A stretch of 64,000 bases of DNA from a bacterium (GTDB lineage: Bacteria; Joyebacterota; Joyebacteria; Joyebacterales; Joyebacteraceae), in assembly GCA_025782395.1 (NCBI GenBank), contig JALGZD010000091.1, forward strand, positions 30,473 through 94,472. The letters are read 5' to 3'. A program made the translations under genes and the position numbers. Positions 33,388-42,149 of this stretch are shown one piece after another. The notes below the pieces were generated by a model. That model was not told where the DNA came from. It saw only the letters and a list, made by a program, of their open reading frames with translations, and did no database searches. Every line of letters starts with the position of its first letter. Position 1 is the first letter of the stretch.

Positions 33388-34716
33388 GTGAAGACGATGC
33401 GACAGAAGACACGCACAGTGAAACTCGCCGCCGCCGCGATTGTCGCCCTTGTGGTAGTGGCCGCTGTTGCCGTGGCGGACACGCGTCAGGTCCAGCTTGA
33501 CAGCGGTCTGACGCTCATCGCCGTGGCCGATAGCTGGAGTGATATCAGTGCCGTCTCTGTCATGGTCGATGCCGGCTCCAGATACGATCCTGATGAGCGT
33601 GGTGGCCTGGCTCAGCTCACGAACGAGATGCTGTTCGAGGGAACGCGCGATGCGGCCTGGGAGGAGATTATCGACGAACTGGACAGATTGTCCATCAGGC
33701 ATGGCGCCCTGACGTCGGAGGATTTCGCGGAGCTCTACCTGACTGCCTACGAGACCGAGTTCGACACTGCCCTTGCATGGCTCGCCGAGTTCATCTCGCG
33801 ACCCGCCTTCGACGAGGAGCGTCTGGACCTGGAGAAAGAAACTGCCCTGCGTATGCTTGACCGCGAGATGAACGATGCGTTCACCCGGAACTACCACAGC
33901 CTCAGTGAGCTTCTTTTCCCCGGACATCCCTACTCAGATCCTGTGCTGGGTACGCCCGAGAGCATCCAGGCGGCCACGCGAGATGAGCTTGTCTCGTTCT
34001 ACGAGCAGCACTACGGGGCGGCCAACACTGTCGTCGTCGCAGTCGGCGATTTCGACACGGACGAGACGCTTGCCAGACTCGAGGCCCTCCTTGCGGACTA
34101 TCCCGATCGTGACGTGGCGCGTCGCGAGTTTCCTCATGTTGAACTCGAGGGCCCTTCCGAACTGGATGTCTATCATGAGGGCGAAGACGGGTTTGTCGAG
34201 ATCGGTTTTCTCGGTCCTGAGGTCGGCGGCGAGGATTACGCGGCGGTGCAGGTGATGATCAGTGTCCTGGGAGACGGCTCCGGCTCGAGGCTTGCCGACC
34301 GGTTCGGGGAATGTGGATCCACGAAGCTGAGTGTCGCCGGAGCATTCGTCAGTGTCAGGTCCGAGGGTATTCGGCTTGTTGCGTACGCGTCTTCCGACGA
34401 CATCGACGCAACGTTCCACGCTCTCAACGAGGAGTTCGAGAGAATCAGAACGGTGCCGGCGAGCAATGTCGAACTTGAGCGGGCCAAGAGCAGGATCGCA
34501 ACAAGGTCAGCGACGACGACAGAAACAAGCAAGGACAAAGCGTCCGCCATCGCACGACGCCACCTGCTTGGCCTCCCACCGGGTTTCCGCGAGACGTATT
34601 TCAAACGGCTGGACTCGGTCACGGCAGATGATGTGCAACGTGTTGCACGCACCTACCTTGTCAATCCCGCCACGGTCGTCGAGAGGCCCGGCAAGCCTCC
34701 GAGACGCGGCATCTGA
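33388..34716 (+). CDS. M16-family exported protein without zinc motif
   Basis: The 442-residue protein has a signal peptide (about 8-30, ending VAVAD). Clear M16 blocks include QLDSGLTLIAVADSW, PGHPYSDPVLGTPESI and NTVVVAVGDFD. The expected HxxEH reads Q76-L-T-N79-E80, so the catalytic histidines are gone. The start is GTG, with ATG three codons on. It forms an operon with the preceding M16 lipoprotein, and the two probably heterodimerise into one M16 clamshell. The function is unknown; no active partner is in view. Confidence 0.85.
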   Translation: MKTMRQKTRTVKLAAAAIVALVVVAAVAVADTRQVQLDSGLTLIAVADSWSDISAVSVMVDAGSRYDPDERGGLAQLTNEMLFEGTRDAAWEEIIDELDRLSIRHGALTSEDFAELYLTAYETEFDTALAWLAEFISRPAFDEERLDLEKETALRMLDREMNDAFTRNYHSLSELLFPGHPYSDPVLGTPESIQAATRDELVSFYEQHYGAANTVVVAVGDFDTDETLARLEALLADYPDRDVARREFPHVELEGPSELDVYHEGEDGFVEIGFLGPEVGGEDYAAVQVMISVLGDGSGSRLADRFGECGSTKLSVAGAFVSVRSEGIRLVAYASSDDIDATFHALNEEFERIRTVPASNVELERAKSRIATRSATTTETSKDKASAIARRHLLGLPPGFRETYFKRLDSVTADDVQRVARTYLVNPATVVERPGKPPRRGI

Positions 34717-34772
34717 CGTCGGTTCCCATCCTGTCCGGCGGCGCAAGAGCTCTTCAACCCACGGGGTGTCAC

Positions 34773-35219
34773 TTGATTATCGTAAGCGCGTGTCTTGTGG
34801 GGCTGAAGACGCGGCATGATGGGGATGACAATCTGATCGAGGGAATCCGTGAGCTGGTCGAGCGAGGGGAGGCGGTTCCCATCTGTCCCGAACAGCTCGG
34901 TGGTCTCTCGACGCCACGAACGGCGGCGGATTTCTCAGGCGGCGATGGTGAGGCCGTGCTCGACGGTATCGCCCGTATCGTTGATCGGAACGGGAACGAT
35001 GTGACCGACGCGTTCAGAAGAGGTGCGGCGGAGTCGCTGTCTGTCGCACGCATGACCGGAGCAACCGTGGCCATTCTCAAGGAGCGAAGCCCCTCGTGCG
35101 GCTGCAGGCGCGTCTGGATTGATGGTGAACTTGCGGACGGCAAGGGGGTTACGGCCGCTCTCCTCGAGAGGCACGGCGTCCGCATTGAATCAGAAGAAGA
35201 GTGGCTCGACAAATCCTGA
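34773..35219 (+). CDS. DUF523 family protein
   Basis: The 148-residue cytoplasmic protein has the DUF523 hallmarks: MIIVSACLVG at the N-terminus (usually followed by YDG, here RHDG), PICPEQLGGLSTPR, and LKERSPSCGC. The conserved cysteines suggest metal or Fe-S binding; the biochemical role is not established. The start is TTG, supported by exact agreement with the family N-terminus. It lies 56 bp after the M16 pair. Confidence 0.9.
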   Translation: MIIVSACLVGLKTRHDGDDNLIEGIRELVERGEAVPICPEQLGGLSTPRTAADFSGGDGEAVLDGIARIVDRNGNDVTDAFRRGAAESLSVARMTGATVAILKERSPSCGCRRVWIDGELADGKGVTAALLERHGVRIESEEEWLDKS

Positions 35220-35276
35220 CGAGGCGTGTACCCTGTCTGACAGTCCGCGCGATGACTTGCTGCGGGAGGCGTATTT

Positions 35277-36605
35277 GTGTATGCAGGCCACGGAGGTACC
35301 TTGTCCAGGACAGTGCGGCGAATGTGGACGCCCATAGCCGTCCTTCTGGTGGCGCTTGTACTCGCGACGTTTGCCGGTTCAGCGGCGGCAGGTGAGAGCC
35401 TGACCGGCGTTCGCTACTGGACTGCGCCCGACCACACACGCATTGTCGTCGACCTCACAGGCTATGCCAGCTGCTCGACACGCATTCTGACGGACCCAAA
35501 CAGAGTCGTCGTTCTCATCGAGAGCGCCGACGCCGGCGATGTGCCCCGAACGACAGCCGTTGATGACGGGATCATACAGCGTGTCCGCGTCAACCAGCTT
35601 GAGAGCGGCGCACAGGTCGTTCTCGATCTCGAACGAGTGTTCGAGCACAACGTCTTCTCACTCAAGCCGTATCTAGGGAAGCCGCACAGGATTGTCATTG
35701 ATGTCTTCAGCGATGTCGCCCCGCGGATCTCGGATCCCGTGATCAGAGACGAGGGGTCGGTCGCGACCCGCGTCATCATTATCGATCCAGGGCACGGCGG
35801 CGAGGACCCGGGAACGCTCGGCAACGGAGTCCTGGTCGAGAAGGAAGTTGTGCTCGACATGGGACAGCGCGTCGCCAGGCTCTTGAGCGCGAGACCCGGG
35901 TACGATGTGCGGATGACGAGAAACGGCGACTACTTCGTCAGCCTCAGGAAACGAAAGCAACTGGCCCAGACGTGGAGCGGCGACATCTTCATCAGCATTC
36001 ACGGGAACTCGGCTCCCAACCGTCGCGCATCAGGTACCGAGGTCTTTTACGTTTCACCGAGAGGTGCGAGCGATCAGGCCGCACGGGAACTGGCGGATCG
36101 CGAGAACGCGGCGGACCTGGTCGGTGGCGTTTCGCCGGATGCCGACAACGATGTTCTGTCCATCCTTGTCGATCTCAAGATGGGCAGCAACGTTCAGAAG
36201 AGCAATCATCTTGCGACGATGATCTCGAGCCGGATCGTGAGCGCGGGTCTGGGGCGGTGTTGTGTGAAGCAGGCGGGCTTCGTCGTTCTGAAATCGCTTT
36301 CAATGCCATCCGTCCTTGTCGAGGTGGGGTTCCTGTCGAATCGTCATGATGTCGACAAGCTGAAGCGTTCTGAATACCGACAGGAGTACGCGGAGTGCCT
36401 GGTTCAGGTCATCGAGGACTACTTCGCCTGCTACGCGCCGCCACCTGCGATGAGCAACGACACGCATATCGTTGCGATCGGGGAGACGCTCTGGAGCATC
36501 GCACGGCGCTATGACATCTCTGTTGAGAACCTGAGAGAGATGAATGGGCTTCCCGAGGATGTCACGATCAAGATAGGGCAGGTGCTGTCCGTGGAGAAGT
36601 CGTAG
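35277..36605 (+). CDS. N-acetylmuramoyl-L-alanine amidase (AMIN-Amidase_3-LysM)
   Basis: The enzyme cleaves the amide bond between N-acetylmuramic acid and the peptide stem, typically during cell division. A signal segment (about 16-37) is followed by an AMIN domain (about 40-145). The zinc amidase domain (VIIIDPGHGGEDPG, near 164, then EKEVVLDMG, and ISIHGNSAPN with the third ligand) and a C-terminal LysM peptidoglycan-binding module (about 395-441, HIVAIGETLWSIARRY) complete it. GTG at 35277 has GGGAGG seven bases upstream; an ATG at 35322 is possible. Confidence 0.93.
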   Translation: MYAGHGGTLSRTVRRMWTPIAVLLVALVLATFAGSAAAGESLTGVRYWTAPDHTRIVVDLTGYASCSTRILTDPNRVVVLIESADAGDVPRTTAVDDGIIQRVRVNQLESGAQVVLDLERVFEHNVFSLKPYLGKPHRIVIDVFSDVAPRISDPVIRDEGSVATRVIIIDPGHGGEDPGTLGNGVLVEKEVVLDMGQRVARLLSARPGYDVRMTRNGDYFVSLRKRKQLAQTWSGDIFISIHGNSAPNRRASGTEVFYVSPRGASDQAARELADRENAADLVGGVSPDADNDVLSILVDLKMGSNVQKSNHLATMISSRIVSAGLGRCCVKQAGFVVLKSLSMPSVLVEVGFLSNRHDVDKLKRSEYRQEYAECLVQVIEDYFACYAPPPAMSNDTHIVAIGETLWSIARRYDISVENLREMNGLPEDVTIKIGQVLSVEKS

Positions 36606-36659
36606 AGTCGGAATGCCGGCCGCGCCATCGTCCGGCGGGGAATCACCAGGGGGAACACG

Positions 36660-37592
36660 GTGTCCGTGAGCAGGGCGGTAACCAACAACATCGCACTCAA
36701 GATAGCCGCAGTCATCCTGGCTCTGGTGCTCTGGGCGTTTGCGAAGGGTGAGCAACGCGGCGACCGTCTCATGTCGGTGCCGCTCATCGTCCGCAATCTT
36801 CCGGAGGGCGTGACGACGGTCGAGAAGGTCCCGGAGACAATCGATGTCGTGCTCGCCGGCGCGAACAAGGAGCTCGTCAGCCTCACCCTGTGGGGGAACG
36901 TCTACGCGTTCGTTGACATGACGGACGCCCAACCGGGACGCTCGCTGAGGGTAAGCCTTTCTCCGGCGAATGTTGTTGTTCCTCGCAACGTGGACGTCCT
37001 GGCGCTTGAAGTCAGGAATCCGAAGAGCCTGGATCTCGACATCGACAGGCTGATCAGCAAGAGAACGAAGATCGATCCCAGGATGGAGGGCGAACTCGCT
37101 GAGGGTTACTTCATTCTTGGTTGGGCCACCAGCATTCCTGATTCGGTGACTACCTACGGCCCTGCCAGTGTCGTCGATTTCCTTCACAGTGTCCGGACGG
37201 AGAGCCTGAACGTCTCGGGACGGAGAGACAGAGTAGAGGCCAGCCGGAGTATCGTCTTCGATGAGCCATGGAACCTTCACTCCGTACCTCGTGATGTCCG
37301 TGTCGTCGTCGAGGTTGAAGGAACGCGCACCGTTACTCTGGCGAATGCTCCGGTCGTGTTCGAGCACGAGTCCGGATTCGGATCTGCTACGATCAGTCCT
37401 CTTGCTGCGGAGATTGTCCTGAGTGGGGCTGAACATCGAGTGAGGAACCTCGGCAGCGGTGACATCACCGTTGTCGTGGATGCGCGCGGACTTCCCAAGG
37501 GCACACACGAGCTGATTCCCGTCGTCGAGACGCCGGAGGGTGTAGATTTGGAGCAGGTAATGCCCGTCCGGTTCACCGTGACTCTCGAGTAG
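36660..37592 (+). CDS. YbbR-domain membrane-anchored protein (CdaR-like)
   Basis: The 310-residue protein has one N-terminal transmembrane helix (about 12-28, ALKIAAVILALVLWAFAKG), the usual YbbR start NIALKIAAVILALVLW. Three extracytoplasmic YbbR beta-domains follow (about 35-115, 120-205 and 215-305). In Firmicutes CdaR regulates the diadenylate cyclase encoded next door, but no cyclase is present here, so the role is open. The start is GTG after GGGGGAACAC. Confidence 0.85.
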   Translation: MSVSRAVTNNIALKIAAVILALVLWAFAKGEQRGDRLMSVPLIVRNLPEGVTTVEKVPETIDVVLAGANKELVSLTLWGNVYAFVDMTDAQPGRSLRVSLSPANVVVPRNVDVLALEVRNPKSLDLDIDRLISKRTKIDPRMEGELAEGYFILGWATSIPDSVTTYGPASVVDFLHSVRTESLNVSGRRDRVEASRSIVFDEPWNLHSVPRDVRVVVEVEGTRTVTLANAPVVFEHESGFGSATISPLAAEIVLSGAEHRVRNLGSGDITVVVDARGLPKGTHELIPVVETPEGVDLEQVMPVRFTVTLE

Positions 37593-37670
37593 GTCTGTCA
37601 TCCTGTGGGAACGTCGAAGCGGGGTCTTCGCTGGGCGGAGCCCGCCGGAGTTCTCGGTCGGGACATTGAG

Positions 37671-38684
37671 ATGCTGGTCCTCGGAATAGACACATCGTGT
37701 GACGAGACCGCTGCGGCTGTTCTCTCGGATGGCCGCACGATTCTCTCGAGCATCGTCGCTTCGCAGGCGATCCACTCGCAGTTCGGAGGCGTGGTGCCTG
37801 AGTATGCCTCTCGAGCGCACATGCAGCTTATCGTGCCGGTCGTCACGCAAGCGCTGGAAGGCGCCGGAATCGAACACGGGCAGATCGACGCGATCGCCGT
37901 CACGAACCGGCCCGGACTGGTAGGGTGTCTCCTGGTGGGCGTCTCGTTTGCGAAAGCACTCGCATACTCGCTCGACATCCCCATCGTTGGTGTTGATCAC
38001 ATGGAAGGCCACGTTTTCGCGTCGCGCTTGGCGCAGCCGGACCTTCGCCTGCCGGCCGTTTGCCTGATAGCATCCGGCGGCCACACTGAACTGGTCCGGG
38101 TGGATGCCTGGGGTGAATACGAGACTCTCGGACGGACGCGCGACGACGCGGCAGGTGAGGCTTTCGACAAGGTCGGAAAGATGCTCGGAATGACCTATCC
38201 GGCCGGTCCGGAGGTCGAGCGAGGAGCACAGGGTGGAGATCCCACCGCCTTCGCCTTTCCGCGTGCCATGATGCGGCGGGGCAATCTGGACTTCAGCTTC
38301 TCTGGACTCAAGACCGCTGTCAGGTACAAGCTCGCTGATATGGGGGCGGTGCCCAGGGACGATGAGCTTAAGGATTTTCTGGCGAGTTTTCAGGCAGCGG
38401 TCGTAGATGCGCTCGTCATTAAGACGATGTGGGCCGCGGCGGAGAGCGGAGTCCCGACCGTGGTTATCGGTGGCGGAGTTGCCGCGAACGGCGCCCTGCG
38501 GGAACGCCTGACCGAGGAGGCCGCCAGGCTGGGTGTGGGGGTCGTATTGCCGCCCCGTGAACTCTGCACCGACAACGGAGCCGTCATTGCCGCAGTAGGT
38601 GATGCGCTCCTCACGCGCGGGCAGCGAGACGGACTTGCGCTGAGCGTCAGCGCGTCCCGCGAAACAGCCGCACGTCCGCTCTGA
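37671..38684 (+). CDS. tsaD: tRNA N6-adenosine threonylcarbamoyltransferase
   Basis: TsaD transfers threonylcarbamoyl to A37 of ANN-decoding tRNAs. Landmarks are LGIDTSCDETAAAV at the N-terminus, metal ligands H110 and H114 in VDHMEGH, IASGGHTEL, DFSFSGLKTA, GGGVAANGALRE and CTDNGAVIA. The ATG at 37671 gives 337 residues, the typical length. It lies 78 bp after the YbbR gene and 59 bp before priA. Confidence 0.97.
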   Translation: MLVLGIDTSCDETAAAVLSDGRTILSSIVASQAIHSQFGGVVPEYASRAHMQLIVPVVTQALEGAGIEHGQIDAIAVTNRPGLVGCLLVGVSFAKALAYSLDIPIVGVDHMEGHVFASRLAQPDLRLPAVCLIASGGHTELVRVDAWGEYETLGRTRDDAAGEAFDKVGKMLGMTYPAGPEVERGAQGGDPTAFAFPRAMMRRGNLDFSFSGLKTAVRYKLADMGAVPRDDELKDFLASFQAAVVDALVIKTMWAAAESGVPTVVIGGGVAANGALRERLTEEAARLGVGVVLPPRELCTDNGAVIAAVGDALLTRGQRDGLALSVSASRETAARPL

Positions 38685-38743
38685 GTAGCCCCGTGACCAT
38701 CATGTGTCTGCGCCCGATTCCCCGCCCAGGAGGAAGCTCAGAA

Positions 38744-41215
38744 ATGCCGGAGACGTACGTGAGCGTGGCTGTTCCGCTCCCTGTGACCGGGACCTTCACA
38801 TACCTGGTACCCGAGGAGCTCACTTCGGCCGTATCGGTCGGTGTTCGCGTGCTCGTGCCGTTCGGGCGCAGGAAACTCACCGGCTTTGTGGTCGCTGAGG
38901 AGACAACCTCCGACATCGCACACGTCAAGCAGATCCTCGATGTGCTCGACATCGATCCGGTCCTCGGTCCGCGCATGATCGAGCTCACGCGCTGGATCTC
39001 CGACTACTACCTCGCCCCGTGGGGCGAGGTTCTGCGCGCGGCTCTTCCACCGGGGATCAACATGGAAAGCAGGCGTTTCGTCCGCATCACCGACGAAGGC
39101 CGCGAAGCCTTGGGAAAGAAGGGCCCTTCGCTTCCGGAGAGGCGGCGGCGTATCCTCGAGGCTGCGGCCGAGCGCCAGAAGGTGAGCATCGGACTGGCCA
39201 ACCGGGAGGCAGGCGTTCCGAAGGGACAGACCACCGACGTGCTGGCGCTTGCCGGCGCCGGTCTTGTGGAGCTCTTCGAAGAGATCCTTCCTCCGAGCGC
39301 CGTGGCGGGAACGGAAGCCGTGGTCCGACTTGTGCACGTTCCGGAGGAGGCGCTGGACGCGGCAAGCAAGCTCGCGAGGCGCGCTCCGAAGCAGGCACGT
39401 GTCCTGGAGCTTCTTGCCGATTCGGAGGGTGGAACTCTCCCCGTTGCTGAACTGTCCGAGGCCGGGATCAGCTCGTCCATAGTTACCAGGCTCAGCGAGC
39501 GCGGACTCGTCGAGAGGACGGAGCGGGATCGCCCGCGGCTCTCGGTCGGGATGGAAGGCTGGGAGCTTGGGGAGGAGGGGCCGCTTACGCCCCCGCAGGA
39601 GAGAGCAGTCACAGCCATCCGCACGAAGATGGACGCAGGCGGGCCTGCAGTGTTTCTTCTTCACGGCGTGACGGGTAGCGGCAAGACACGCGTCTACAGT
39701 GAGGCGATCAGAGCGGCGCTCGAATCCGGGAAGAGCGCCATCGTGCTCGTCCCGGAGATCTCGCTCACGCCGCAGATGGTCCAGCGGATGAAACTCGAGT
39801 TCGGAGAGCGTGTAGCCGTCATTCACAGCGGGCTCTCGCTCGGTGAACGGTACGACACGTGGCGAGCCATCAAGAGCGGACAGTTCCCCGTGGTGATAGG
39901 TCCCAGGTCGGCCGTGTTCGCGCCGGTTCACAACCTGGGCGTTATCGTAGTTGATGAAGAGCACGAGCAGAGCTACAAACAGAGTGAATCTCCTCGATAC
40001 CACGCTCGCGATGTAGCAGCCATGCGCGCACGACTCGAGGGTGCTCTGGTCATTCTCGGGACGGCGACGCCGAGCCTCGAAAGCTATCTGAACGCCAGAT
40101 ACGGCAAGTACGAGCTTATCGAACTCCCGGAGCGGATCGACGCAGGACCGCTTCCAGAGGTCGAGATCGTCGACATGCGTGAGATCGAGACCGTGGATTC
40201 CGAGGGCATCTTCTCGGCCACGCTCAGGGACGCCATCTCGGAGACGCTCGACAGAGAGCGGCAGGTCATCCTCTTTCTGAACAGACGAGGATTTGCGTCG
40301 TTCGTGCAGTGCATGGACTGCGGGCACTCGGTCCGTTGCGAAGACTGCAATGTCTCGATGACCTACCACTCGACAGGGAAGTTGATGCGCTGCCACTACT
40401 GTGGAAGGACGGCGGGAGCTCCGGAATGCTGTTCAGAGTGTGGGAGCGTCAATCTCAGATTTGGTGCGCCGGGGACGCAGCGAGTCGAAGCCGCGCTGGC
40501 CGAGCTCTTTCCCGATGCCGGCGTTCAGAGAATGGATCAGGACACGACGTCCCGTCACGGTTCGCACTGGCGGATTCTGAGGGAGTTCGCATCGGGGAGG
40601 ACCGATATCCTGCTGGGCACGCAGATGATTGCCAAGGGGCTCGATTTCCCCCGCGTCGGACTGGTCGGTGTCGTGGCGGCTGACGTCGGCCTGAATCTCC
40701 CGGACTTTCGGGCCGGTGAGAGGACGTTCCAGCTCCTGACGCAGGTCGCAGGGCGAACGGGCCGAGGGGGCACACGCGGCAAGGTCCTCGTTCAGACGTA
40801 TCTGCCTGATCACTACACGATCACGCTCGCGCAGGCCCAGCACTTTGGACTGTTCTTTGAGAGAGAGATTGCAGAGCGACAGGGACTGGGTCTCGGATAT
40901 CCTCCCCATAGCCGTCTGGTCTCGGTTGTGATCAAGGGAGGCGACGAGAAGCAGGTGGTGAAGGCGTCAGTGAGGCTTGCCGATTTCCTCGAGAAGGGCG
41001 CCGGACAGATGAGGGATCCTCAGCCGGAAGTCCTTGGGCCCGCTCCAGCACCGCTTGAGCGGATCAAGGGGACCTACCGCTGGCAAGTGGTGGTGCGTGG
41101 AATGGGGGGGAGTGCCAGGGCGCTCATATCCGCTGCGATGGGACAGAAGGCAGCACTCAAGCTCCCGAGCAGCATTCAGCTTGTTGTCGACGTGGATCCG
41201 ATGGATCTCCTGTAG
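38744..41215 (+). CDS. priA: Primosomal replication restart helicase PriA
   Basis: PriA reloads the replisome at stalled forks. The 823-residue protein has the N-terminal 3'-DNA-binding domain (PVTGTFTYLVPEEL), a winged helix, Walker A HGVTGSGKTRVY, Walker B DEEHEQSYKQ, and eight zinc-binding cysteines between helicase motifs (CMDCGHSVRCEDC, MRCHYCGR, ECCSECGS). Helicase motifs GTQMIAKGLDFPRV and QVAGRTGRG also appear. AGGAGG precedes the ATG at 38744; an earlier GTG adds 17 residues. A 29-bp repeat array starts immediately after the stop. Confidence 0.97.
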   Translation: MPETYVSVAVPLPVTGTFTYLVPEELTSAVSVGVRVLVPFGRRKLTGFVVAEETTSDIAHVKQILDVLDIDPVLGPRMIELTRWISDYYLAPWGEVLRAALPPGINMESRRFVRITDEGREALGKKGPSLPERRRRILEAAAERQKVSIGLANREAGVPKGQTTDVLALAGAGLVELFEEILPPSAVAGTEAVVRLVHVPEEALDAASKLARRAPKQARVLELLADSEGGTLPVAELSEAGISSSIVTRLSERGLVERTERDRPRLSVGMEGWELGEEGPLTPPQERAVTAIRTKMDAGGPAVFLLHGVTGSGKTRVYSEAIRAALESGKSAIVLVPEISLTPQMVQRMKLEFGERVAVIHSGLSLGERYDTWRAIKSGQFPVVIGPRSAVFAPVHNLGVIVVDEEHEQSYKQSESPRYHARDVAAMRARLEGALVILGTATPSLESYLNARYGKYELIELPERIDAGPLPEVEIVDMREIETVDSEGIFSATLRDAISETLDRERQVILFLNRRGFASFVQCMDCGHSVRCEDCNVSMTYHSTGKLMRCHYCGRTAGAPECCSECGSVNLRFGAPGTQRVEAALAELFPDAGVQRMDQDTTSRHGSHWRILREFASGRTDILLGTQMIAKGLDFPRVGLVGVVAADVGLNLPDFRAGERTFQLLTQVAGRTGRGGTRGKVLVQTYLPDHYTITLAQAQHFGLFFEREIAERQGLGLGYPPHSRLVSVVIKGGDEKQVVKASVRLADFLEKGAGQMRDPQPEVLGPAPAPLERIKGTYRWQVVVRGMGGSARALISAAMGQKAALKLPSSIQLVVDVDPMDLL

Positions 41216-41320
41216 GTGCGTGCGATTCAGTCTATGCACGCATGGGTGCGCCCGATTGGTCTGTGGGCGCATGGGTGCGCCCGATTGGTCTGTGGGCGCA
41301 TGGGTGCGCCCGACTGGGCT
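41216..41320. repeat. 29-bp tandem repeat array, locus 2
   Basis: Units ending GGGTGCGCCCGATTGGTCT start at about 41234, 41263 and 41292. The first is 25/29 matched. A degenerate unit GTGCGTGCGATT begins at the base after the priA stop. The array lies just upstream of the TetR-gene promoter. It is the same family as 15232-15330. Confidence 0.88.
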
Positions 41321-41355
41321 GTGCCCACGCATTACCGCGGGCGCGGCCCTTTTTC

Positions 41356-41384
41356 TTGACATTGCGCAGAGGTGTAGATATATT
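41356..41384 (+). promoter_or_regulatory. Sigma-70 promoter of the TetR-RND operon
   Basis: TTGACA, a 17-bp spacer and TATATT. Start about 41391, leaving a leader of about 115 nt. Confidence 0.82.
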
Positions 41385-41402
41385 GTCCGATCAGCCGGGA
41401 AT

Positions 41403-41423
41403 CGTACATTTCGTATAGGTACG
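41403..41423. promoter_or_regulatory. Possible TetR operator
   Basis: CGTAC and GTACG flank 11 bp, just downstream of the predicted start site and within the leader of the TetR gene. Position suits autoregulation; the short arms make this tentative. Confidence 0.3.
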
Positions 41424-41506
41424 TGCGAGCGCGGCATGAGTTCACCCGCCGGCAGAGCACCTGGGCAGCAGCATTGGGCGCCGACCCCAGTCAGGAAGGT
41501 TGCGAG

Positions 41507-42091
41507 ATGAGTGGAGGAGCACCAGACACGAGACAGAGAATCGTCGCAACGGCCCAAGCGCTGTTCGCGCGCTTCGGACTGAAGAAAACGACTCTGGAGG
41601 AGATCATCCGCCGGGCCAACGTGGCCAAGGGGACCTTCTACAAGTACTTCTCCAACAAAGAGGCTCTCTTCATGGAGGTTGTGGAGCGCGAAAGCGCGAC
41701 GCTGACAGCTCTTATCCGAGAGGCCGTTCGCGAAGCCCCCAGCGCTCAGGACAAGATGAGGGCCTACCTCAAGGTCAGAGTTCGTACCTTCGCCGAGTTC
41801 GCCAACCTGTACGAAATAACCAGGGAGACGGTCAGCGAGTACTGGCCCCGATGCGAGGGCATCAGAGAGAAGCACCTACTCGAGGAGCAGCGGATAGTTC
41901 AGAGCGTTCTTGTGGGTGGTGTGTCCGAGGGAGCCTTCGAAGTCCATGCTCCCGAGCTCGCAGCTTGCGCCATTGTGATGGCAGCGCGGGGACTCGAATC
42001 ATCCTGGATGCTTGAGGCAAACCTGTTGGAGCTCGAGGAGGGCGCAAACGCCCTTCTCGACGTGATGTTCAAGGGGATCCTCCGGCGCTAG
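41507..42091 (+). CDS. TetR/AcrR-family transcriptional regulator
   Basis: The 194-residue regulator has the N-terminal TetR helix-turn-helix (RQRIVATAQALFARFGLKKT, then LEEIIRRANVAKGTFYKYF). A helical ligand-binding domain follows. GGAAGG precedes the ATG at 41507. It is first in an operon with an RND exporter, a LolA-like periplasmic protein and a barrel protein, so it most likely represses that export system and responds to its substrate. The ligand is unknown. Confidence 0.92.
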   Translation: MSGGAPDTRQRIVATAQALFARFGLKKTTLEEIIRRANVAKGTFYKYFSNKEALFMEVVERESATLTALIREAVREAPSAQDKMRAYLKVRVRTFAEFANLYEITRETVSEYWPRCEGIREKHLLEEQRIVQSVLVGGVSEGAFEVHAPELAACAIVMAARGLESSWMLEANLLELEEGANALLDVMFKGILRR

Positions 42092-42149
42092 TTCCTTCGC
42101 CTCACGCGTGACGAGAAACGACAACCGCCCCAGAGAACAGGACCTTCGA

